Shown in pieces: positions 59,035-64,000 of a DNA stretch of 64,000 nucleotides (positions are counted from its first letter, which is position 1; each line of letters begins with the position of its first letter). The position numbers were made by a program, and so were the translations under genes. Below the pieces are notes generated by a model that worked only from the letters and a program-made list of their open reading frames with translations, was not told the DNA's origin and made no database searches. The DNA is taken from contig NZ_FXAF01000002.1 of the NCBI RefSeq assembly GCF_900177415.1, forward strand, positions 868,001 through 932,000. Reading direction: 5' to 3'. Source of the stretch: Xaviernesmea oryzae. GTDB lineage: Bacteria; Pseudomonadota; Alphaproteobacteria; Rhizobiales; Rhizobiaceae.

Positions 59035-59798
59035 GGTCTTCTCTCCGCGTCTGTGGCGGGAAGAAGATTGAGCGCCATGCCGACGGAGGCCGATGCGGCG
59101 GTTATGACCGGAACACCAAGGCGTACCGACAGGGCATCTCCCCCACCGACGGTCGCGCCATAGGCCCAGACCAGCACGATATCCGGAGAGAGCATCGTGA
59201 GTTCCGCGCCCGCGGCATCGATATCGCCTCCGTGACCGCAGAAAACCAGGTCGAGACTGCGCGCCCAGGGCTTTGCCGCCCAGCCCGCTTTCTGCTGATC
59301 GCGCTGTCTGTCGCCATAGACCAGCATGGCGACCTTCGCCGATGGCCTGGTCATCGAAAGAGCTTGGGCATAGGACGACAGGGCGAGCGGCGGAAAGATC
59401 ACCGGTCTTGTCGAAGCGAAACTACCGTCGGGAAACTCCTCCGCGGCGCAAACGATTGTCAGATCGACATTTTCGTCGGTTTCGAGTTCCCGGATCGATG
59501 CCTGAACCGGCCCGATGAAGCTGTCGCGGTCGAACCATTTGGCCGTCCAGCCCGCGCCGAGCGGCCCCCGGGCGCCGTTTTCGCGTATATTCGAGCGGAT
59601 GGCGGGAGCGCCGTCGCGTGCCGACATCGCATCCAGCTTGTCCGGCCCCAGCCCTTCAAGGGCATGACGCCAGACGATCCCGATATCCCGGCCGGCTTTT
59701 GCCAGCAGCTCTCTGTGAAACGTATCGAGGTCGGGCCTTGGCCCCTGCCCGAGGCTGATGAATCCGATGCGTGGTTTTGAGTGATTTGCGGTCGTCAC
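59031..59798 (-). CDS. AroM-family protein
   Basis: The 255-residue protein begins KPRIGFISLGQGPRPDL, the AroM N-terminal signature, and has VDLTIVCAAEEFPDGSF and LDLVFCGHGGDIDAAGAELTMLSPDIVLVWAYG later. AroM was named from the E. coli aroL region and has no proven function; its fold is related to the Asp/Glu/hydantoin racemase superfamily, and Cys residues occur in both halves (VCAAE, FCGHGG). The GTG start (59798) overlaps the stop of one permease and the stop overlaps the start of the other, so it is made together with the transporter. A racemase-like or hydrolytic role on the imported amino acid derivative is inference. Confidence 0.85.
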   Translation of the reverse strand: MTTANHSKPRIGFISLGQGPRPDLDTFHRELLAKAGRDIGIVWRHALEGLGPDKLDAMSARDGAPAIRSNIRENGARGPLGAGWTAKWFDRDSFIGPVQASIRELETDENVDLTIVCAAEEFPDGSFASTRPVIFPPLALSSYAQALSMTRPSAKVAMLVYGDRQRDQQKAGWAAKPWARSLDLVFCGHGGDIDAAGAELTMLSPDIVLVWAYGATVGGGDALSVRLGVPVITAASASVGMALNLLPATDAERRP

Positions 59799-60448
59799 GG
59801 ATGGCTCCACCGGCGTGCCGAGACGCGCGCCGCAAGGGCAAGCACGCTGCCGAGCAGGATGTAGATAGCCGCCGTAGACAGCAGTATCTCGAAGGGGCGA
59901 TAGGTCTCGGAAACGATCTCGTTGGCGATCGCCGTCAGTTCGGGAATGGTGATGATGGAGGCGACGGACGTTCCCTTCAGGACAAGCGTGGCATTGGAGA
60001 GCCAAGTCGGGACGATGACGCGCAGGGCCTGCGGATAGATCACGCGACCCCAGATCAGCCATGCGGGCAGACCGAGCGCACCGGCCGCTTCATATTGCCC
60101 GCTGTCGACGGATTTGAGCCCGGCCCGGAGGATTTCCATCGTATAGGCGATCGCCGAAAGCGTCAGCCCGACCAGCGCCGTAGCGAGAGCGGGCAGGACT
60201 ATCCCGATCTGCGGCAGGCCGTAATAGACCAGGAACAGGATCACCAGGGTCGGGATCGAGCGCATCAACGTGCTGGCTGCGGCGAGACCCCGCGACAGCG
60301 GCGTTTCGCGCCGCAGTCCGCTGACGGCCAGGGGAGTGGCGATCAGGGTCGACAGAACCAGGGTGGCGAGGGTCAGCCAGGCCGTCGTCCAGGCTGCCCG
60401 CAACAATGCGGGCAGGTTCTCCATAAGAAACGCGAAATCCATCGCCAC
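59795..60448 (-). CDS. Polar amino acid-type ABC transporter permease (first)
   Basis: This 217-residue permease has ALLRAAWTTAWLTLATLVLSTLIATPLAV, LMRSIPTLVILFLVYYGLPQIG, EILRAGLKSVDSGQYEAAGALGLPAWLIWGRVIYPQALRVIVPTW (EAA loop) and KGTSVASIITIPELTA. Start is the ATG at 60448 or 60442. It follows the binding-protein gene by nine bases. Confidence 0.93.
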   Translation of the reverse strand: MAMDFAFLMENLPALLRAAWTTAWLTLATLVLSTLIATPLAVSGLRRETPLSRGLAAASTLMRSIPTLVILFLVYYGLPQIGIVLPALATALVGLTLSAIAYTMEILRAGLKSVDSGQYEAAGALGLPAWLIWGRVIYPQALRVIVPTWLSNATLVLKGTSVASIITIPELTAIANEIVSETYRPFEILLSTAAIYILLGSVLALAARVSARRWSHP

Positions 60449-60457
60449 CGACCCGGA

Positions 60458-61252
60458 TCAGTTGCCGCCGATCCACTCTTTCTCCAGCGCGGCAAGTTCG
60501 CCGCTATCCTTCAGGCGCTTCAGCTCCGTATTGACCGCCTCGAGCAGTTCCGGCTGGCTGCGGCTGACGATCAGCGCATGCGTATAGGGCGATACGCCAT
60601 CGACCGTGAAGCCGGGTTTGAGCACCTTCAGCGCTGCGTCTTCCTTCACGTGCTGGCTCGCGGTCACATAATTGATCGCGATTGCATCGATGCGGCCGTT
60701 CTTGAGATCGAGAATCTCCTCGGCAATGCCGGGATAGGTCGTGATGGTGATATCGGATCCGAAAATGTCGGCGAGCAGCTTGTTCTCCTGCCCCCCGCGA
60801 ACCGCACCCACCGTCTTGCCCTTCGCGTCCGCAACGGTCGTGATCGTCGTTCCGGCCTTGACCAGCAGCGTCGAGAAATTCTCGATCGTCGGTTCGGTCA
60901 TGTAGAGATCGGGCGATGCGAGACGCTGGGGCGTGCGCGCGGTGGCCGAGCAGATCATGTCGAAACGGCCGGCCTTCAGGCCGGGGATGGTCGCCGAAAA
61001 ATCCACGCGCACGAATTCGGTTTTCAGTTCCAGCCCTTCGGCGATCCTGCGGCAAAGCTCTACATCGAAGCCCGTCAGCTTGCCGTCGGTGCCGACGGTG
61101 GTCATCGGCGGAGCGTTGCCGGTCGTGGCGATGGTGATGGTGCCGGATGTGGCCAGCTTTTCCGCATAGGACGGTCCGGCGGCATGTGCAGGCGCCACGG
61201 CGAATGCGCAAAGCATGAAAGGAACGGCGAAGCCGGGCATTCTCAGGTTCAT
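60458..61252 (-). CDS. Polar amino acid-type periplasmic binding protein (SBP family 3)
   Basis: The 264-residue protein has a signal peptide (FAVPFMLCAFAVAPAHAAG) and the family 3 fold: TITIATTGNAPPMTTVGTDGKLTGFDVELCRRIAEGLELKTEFVRVDFSATIPGLKAGRFDMICS, VGAVRGGQENKLLADIF and DAIAINYVTA. It captures an amino acid or related ligand for the two permeases. The ligand is not identifiable; the neighbouring amidase gene suggests an amide or amino acid derivative. Confidence 0.93.
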   Translation of the reverse strand: MNLRMPGFAVPFMLCAFAVAPAHAAGPSYAEKLATSGTITIATTGNAPPMTTVGTDGKLTGFDVELCRRIAEGLELKTEFVRVDFSATIPGLKAGRFDMICSATARTPQRLASPDLYMTEPTIENFSTLLVKAGTTITTVADAKGKTVGAVRGGQENKLLADIFGSDITITTYPGIAEEILDLKNGRIDAIAINYVTASQHVKEDAALKVLKPGFTVDGVSPYTHALIVSRSQPELLEAVNTELKRLKDSGELAALEKEWIGGN

Positions 61253-61390
61253 GACGAGTTTCCCTCTGATTGTCGTTGAGGAGCCAGCATTATCCTTGCG
61301 ACCGCCATGCGGAAATCGACCGGCGCCGTTTGCTCACGGGCGCGATTGGACCGCAGGCAGCCCCGCCCCGTCCAATATTTTCCTTCTATA

Positions 61391-61412
61391 TTTTCATAGG
61401 AAAATACCTATG
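61391..61412. promoter_or_regulatory. Palindromic site between the divergent LysR and transporter genes
   Basis: TTTTC-ATAG-GAAAA (61391-61404) overlaps CATAGG-AAAATA-CCTATG (61395-61412, perfect 6-bp arms). The region lies between the binding-protein gene and the LysR gene, where the regulator is expected to bind. Confidence 0.55.
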
Positions 61413-61470
61413 GTGTGCGGGGGGCCGAACAACCGCGCCCCTGCGCCGTCCAACCGCCGATGGATCCGCG

Positions 61471-62400
61471 ATGAATCCGAACCTTCGTCACCTTGAGGTC
61501 TTTCGCCTTTTCTCACGCGTCATGAGCGTAACCGAAACGGCGCGTCTTCTGCGCATTACCCAACCCTCGGTCAGCCAAGCGTTGCGCGATCTCGAAAACC
61601 AGCTGGGCCTGGAGCTTATCATTCGCGGCCAGGGGCCGCTGAAGCTGACGGCCAATGCGGACCTTCTGCTGAAGAACATGGAAGATGTTCTGGACAACAT
61701 GCAGGCGCTGCGCGAGCGGGCCGCACGATTGCGTGGCGAGCAGGACAACAGCCTCGCCATCGCTTCGGTACATCCCCTCACCGGCTGGATACTGCCCCAG
61801 GCGCTTGCACGGCTCAAGAACAGCCATCCCCATACCCGCATCGCCCTCGAGGCCTATTCCAGCCGCGAGGTGATAAAGCACGTCCAGGACCGTACCGCCG
61901 ATATCGGTTTCACATTCCTGCCGGTCGACAATCCGGACATGGTCGTCCGGCCGCTGATGACGACGGAAATGGTCTGCCTGCTGCCGAAGAACCACGCACT
62001 GGCAGGGAGCGTGCAACTTACCCCTGAAACGCTCGATAACGAAACCATCATCACGTTCGGCCAGCAGGTGCGCCAGGAATTCGATGTCCGCCTCGCCTTC
62101 GGCAATGGTAACGAGGCAGGCCGCTTTCTGACGACGAACCTCTCGGTCGTATCCGCCGATCTTGTGCGGCAGGGCCTGGGAATAGCCATTACATTGCCCT
62201 TCGTTCTGACCCCCAGAATGACGCAGGACATCGCCGTTTCCGCCTTCAGACCGGAAATCCGCCGTTCACTTGTCGCCATCTATCTCAGGAAGCCGGGCCT
62301 TTCGACGCTGGGCAAGGCCTTCCTGGCGCAGGTGCGGGAGGAAAACCGCGGCTTTGCCGCACATCTGGACGCGCTCGGCGTTTTCGTCAAACCCGGCTGA
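61471..62400 (+). CDS. LysR-family transcriptional regulator
   Basis: The 309-residue protein starts MNPNLRHLEVFRLFSRVMSVTETARLLRITQPSVSQALRDLENQLGLELIIRGQGPLKLT (helix-turn-helix) and has a normal effector domain (IALEAYSSREVIKHVQDRTADIGFTFLPVDNPDMV, SADLVRQGLGIAITLPFVL). It is divergent from the amino acid importer operon and precedes the amidase gene, so it likely controls both. The ATG at 61471 is chosen; the frame is open further upstream without LysR similarity. Confidence 0.94.
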   Translation: MNPNLRHLEVFRLFSRVMSVTETARLLRITQPSVSQALRDLENQLGLELIIRGQGPLKLTANADLLLKNMEDVLDNMQALRERAARLRGEQDNSLAIASVHPLTGWILPQALARLKNSHPHTRIALEAYSSREVIKHVQDRTADIGFTFLPVDNPDMVVRPLMTTEMVCLLPKNHALAGSVQLTPETLDNETIITFGQQVRQEFDVRLAFGNGNEAGRFLTTNLSVVSADLVRQGLGIAITLPFVLTPRMTQDIAVSAFRPEIRRSLVAIYLRKPGLSTLGKAFLAQVREENRGFAAHLDALGVFVKPG

Positions 62401-62511
62401 GCGCAGCCATTAGCGATCACCTATACAAATATCCGCCTTTCTTATTGGACAGGACCCTGTGGGGGGAGCAGCCTTGGTCACGATGTATCCTGCATGCCTT
62501 GAGGAAATACG

Positions 62512-63882
62512 ATGACCGAACCCTTATGGACCCTTTCCGCAACCAGTCTGCGCGACGCCTACAGAGCCGGGACGCTGCGGCCCGGTGACGTTCTGGAAGC
62601 GGTTCTGGAACGCAACGCCGTTGTTGACCCGCGCCTCAACCTGTTTGCGACGCTGGATGTGGAAGGCGCGCGCGCCGCGGCGGCCGAAAGCGACGCGCGC
62701 TTCGAACGCGGCGAGCCGCTCGGCGATTTCGACGGTATCCCCGTGACCATCAAGGACAATATTCACGTCAAGGGGCTGCGTTGCGCCTGGGGCAGCAATC
62801 TCTACCTCGACCAGATTTCCGAAGAGGACGAGTTGCCGGTCGCGCGCCTTCGCGCCCAGGGTGCCGTCATTCTCGGCAAGACCAATGTTTCCGAATTCAC
62901 GCTCGGTCGCGGTAATGTCAGCACCCTGGCCTTCGGAACCACACGCAATCCTTGGAACCCGGAACTGACGAGCGGCGCATCGACCGGCGGCGGCGCAGCA
63001 GCGACCGCAGCGGGTGTTGCTCCGATTGCATTCGGCACCGATGGCGGTGGATCGATCCGCCGTCCTGCCGCCCATAACGGCCTTGTCGGGCTGAAGCCCT
63101 CGACCGGCCGCGTTGCCCGTATCAACGGTCTGCCGCCGATCCTGCATGATTTCGAGATCATCGGGCCGATCGCCCGCACGACGGCCGATCTGGCGATGGC
63201 CCTTTCCGCGACAGAAGGCCCGGACGCGCATGACAGGCTTTCATTCGGCTTCACCAAAGGTAAGATCGAGCCGGTCCGCAAGGGTCTGAAGGTACTCTAT
63301 GTACCGCAGCTTGCCGATATGAAGGTGGAGGAGCCGATCCGCATTTCCTGCGCCCGGGCCGCCGAAAATCTGGCGGCACTCGACTTCGAGGTCGCGACGG
63401 GCGGAGCGCCGTTCGACGTAGCCCTGTTCGAGAAACACTGGCCGTCTATCGGTGGATCGGGCCTTGCCTGGCTTCTGAAGGACACGGACTGGGAAGGCAG
63501 GATCGGTGCGGCGTACCCGCCGATGATCGAGAAGGGAAAAACGCTTTCCGCCATCGATTATGTCGATGCGCTCATGGCGTTCCGCACGATCTACGCTGAG
63601 CTTGCCGTCGCTTTCGAGACATACGATTTCATCATGACGCCTTCGGCGGGCGCCATGCCGTGGAAGGCGGAAGAGTTCGGTCCTCCCTACCACCGCGCTT
63701 TCACGGGCTTCGTGAATTCCGCCGGTCTGCCGGGCATCAGCATACCATGCGATCCTGCCGAAGACGGCATGCCCATCGGCTTCCAGTTGATTGCACCCTT
63801 TGGGAAGGACTGGGATCTGATGTCGGTTGCCGCGCTCTACGAAGAGAACCATCCGTGGGCCGACCGTCGCCCGCAAATCTGA
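62512..63882 (+). CDS. Amidase (amidase signature family)
   Basis: The 456-residue protein has the Ser-cisSer-Lys triad region: DGIPVTIKDNIHVKG (Lys81), NPWNPELTSGASTGGGAAATAAGVAPIAFGTDGGGSIRRPAAHNGLVGLKPS with the cis-Ser near 157 and Ser181. The canonical GGSSGG loop is changed to GASTGG. No GatB or GatC is near, so it is a stand-alone amidase and not part of the Glu-tRNA amidotransferase. It probably hydrolyses an amide taken up by the adjacent ABC transporter. Confidence 0.92.
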   Translation: MTEPLWTLSATSLRDAYRAGTLRPGDVLEAVLERNAVVDPRLNLFATLDVEGARAAAAESDARFERGEPLGDFDGIPVTIKDNIHVKGLRCAWGSNLYLDQISEEDELPVARLRAQGAVILGKTNVSEFTLGRGNVSTLAFGTTRNPWNPELTSGASTGGGAAATAAGVAPIAFGTDGGGSIRRPAAHNGLVGLKPSTGRVARINGLPPILHDFEIIGPIARTTADLAMALSATEGPDAHDRLSFGFTKGKIEPVRKGLKVLYVPQLADMKVEEPIRISCARAAENLAALDFEVATGGAPFDVALFEKHWPSIGGSGLAWLLKDTDWEGRIGAAYPPMIEKGKTLSAIDYVDALMAFRTIYAELAVAFETYDFIMTPSAGAMPWKAEEFGPPYHRAFTGFVNSAGLPGISIPCDPAEDGMPIGFQLIAPFGKDWDLMSVAALYEENHPWADRRPQI

Positions 63883-63903
63883 CGGATCGGGCGCGGTGGC
63901 AAC

Positions 63904-63999
63904 TCAGTCGCCGCGCCTCAAACCCGCCGTCCAGAGGGGGCTCAGCAGCATAAGCCCGACTAGCCGGATCAGGTGATGCCCGCTGACGAAACCGGGATC
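63904..63999 (-). CDS. Partial leftward gene, C-terminal end only
   Basis: On the reverse strand an open frame enters from the right edge and ends at 63904 (TGA); its last residues read SGHHLIRLVGLMLLSPLWTAGLRRGD. The hydrophobic stretch suits a membrane protein tail. It is too short to identify, and the assignment as a gene rests only on the open frame and convergent position with the amidase gene. Confidence 0.35.
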   Translation of the reverse strand, partial: DPGFVSGHHLIRLVGLMLLSPLWTAGLRRGD

Positions 64000-64000
64000 G

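Noticed and set aside
59771..61279. 502-codon open frame on the plus strand
   Set aside because: Antisense to the permease and binding-protein genes; Gln/Arg/Gly-rich shadow sequence.
1..64000. CRISPR array, tRNA or rRNA genes, phage genes, toxin-antitoxin pairs
   Set aside because: No regularly spaced repeats, no tRNA or rRNA-like sequence, and no recognisable phage or toxin-antitoxin proteins were found on reading the window.

Overview
The window looks like accessory DNA (megaplasmid, chromid or island) of a member of the Rhizobiaceae or a close alphaproteobacterium. It is GC-rich, packed with ABC importers, LysR/LacI/TetR/GbsR regulators, flavin-dependent monooxygenases and catabolic enzymes, and carries a 221-bp palindromic intergenic repeat resembling rhizobial mosaic elements. 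No rRNA, tRNA, CRISPR array or replication origin was recognised. Species and exact substrates cannot be fixed from the sequence alone.

Layout. (1) 1-5.2 kb: tail of a luciferase-like monooxygenase, a ketopantoate-reductase-like protein, a TetR regulator, a DsbA-fold isomerase and a BisC-type molybdenum S/N-oxide reductase. (2) 5.7-15.2 kb: an eight-gene, one-direction cluster that reads as organosulfur uptake and desulfurisation: oligopeptide-type ABC importer with both ATPases fused in one protein, two luciferase-like monooxygenases, a DszC/SfnB-like flavoprotein and an MsuE/SsuE-like FMN reductase. (3) 15.3-21.3 kb: a scrambled segment with pirin, isochorismatase-like hydrolase, an intact LysR and its decapitated paralogue, a quinone oxidoreductase, fragments of SDR, AraC and alpha/beta-hydrolase genes, and three copies of one LysR leader. 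(4) 21.4-36.0 kb: a second peptide-type ABC importer, two flavin reductases, an NtaA/DszA-type monooxygenase, an unusual regulator made of two complete LysR units in one chain, then a UbiD decarboxylase, an M20 carbamoylase and a cyclic amidohydrolase. This is the best candidate for an undescribed catabolic system, probably for an N-heterocycle or cyclic amide.

(5) 36.1-53.0 kb: a block bounded by inverted relics of an IS6-type transposase. It holds an orphan response regulator, the palindromic repeat, and a nine-gene leftward unit (CoA-transferase, SDR, ribose-type ABC ATPase, aldehyde dehydrogenase, permease, binding protein, MaoC protein, GMC oxidoreductase, LacI) facing a DapA-family lyase across a short region with two matching operator-like palindromes; then an SDR, a small monooxygenase-fold protein, a HAD phosphatase and a kinase-like protein. 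(6) 53.1-57.5 kb: a DUF3313-like lipoprotein preceded by three CpxR-like half-sites and a sensor kinase/response regulator pair; a GbsR-like regulator whose start codon lies inside a perfect 18-bp-arm palindrome; an isoprenylcysteine-methyltransferase-like membrane protein. (7) 57.5-64.0 kb: a polar-amino-acid-type ABC importer with an AroM-family gene translationally coupled between its two permeases, a divergent LysR, an amidase, and the tail of an unidentified leftward gene.
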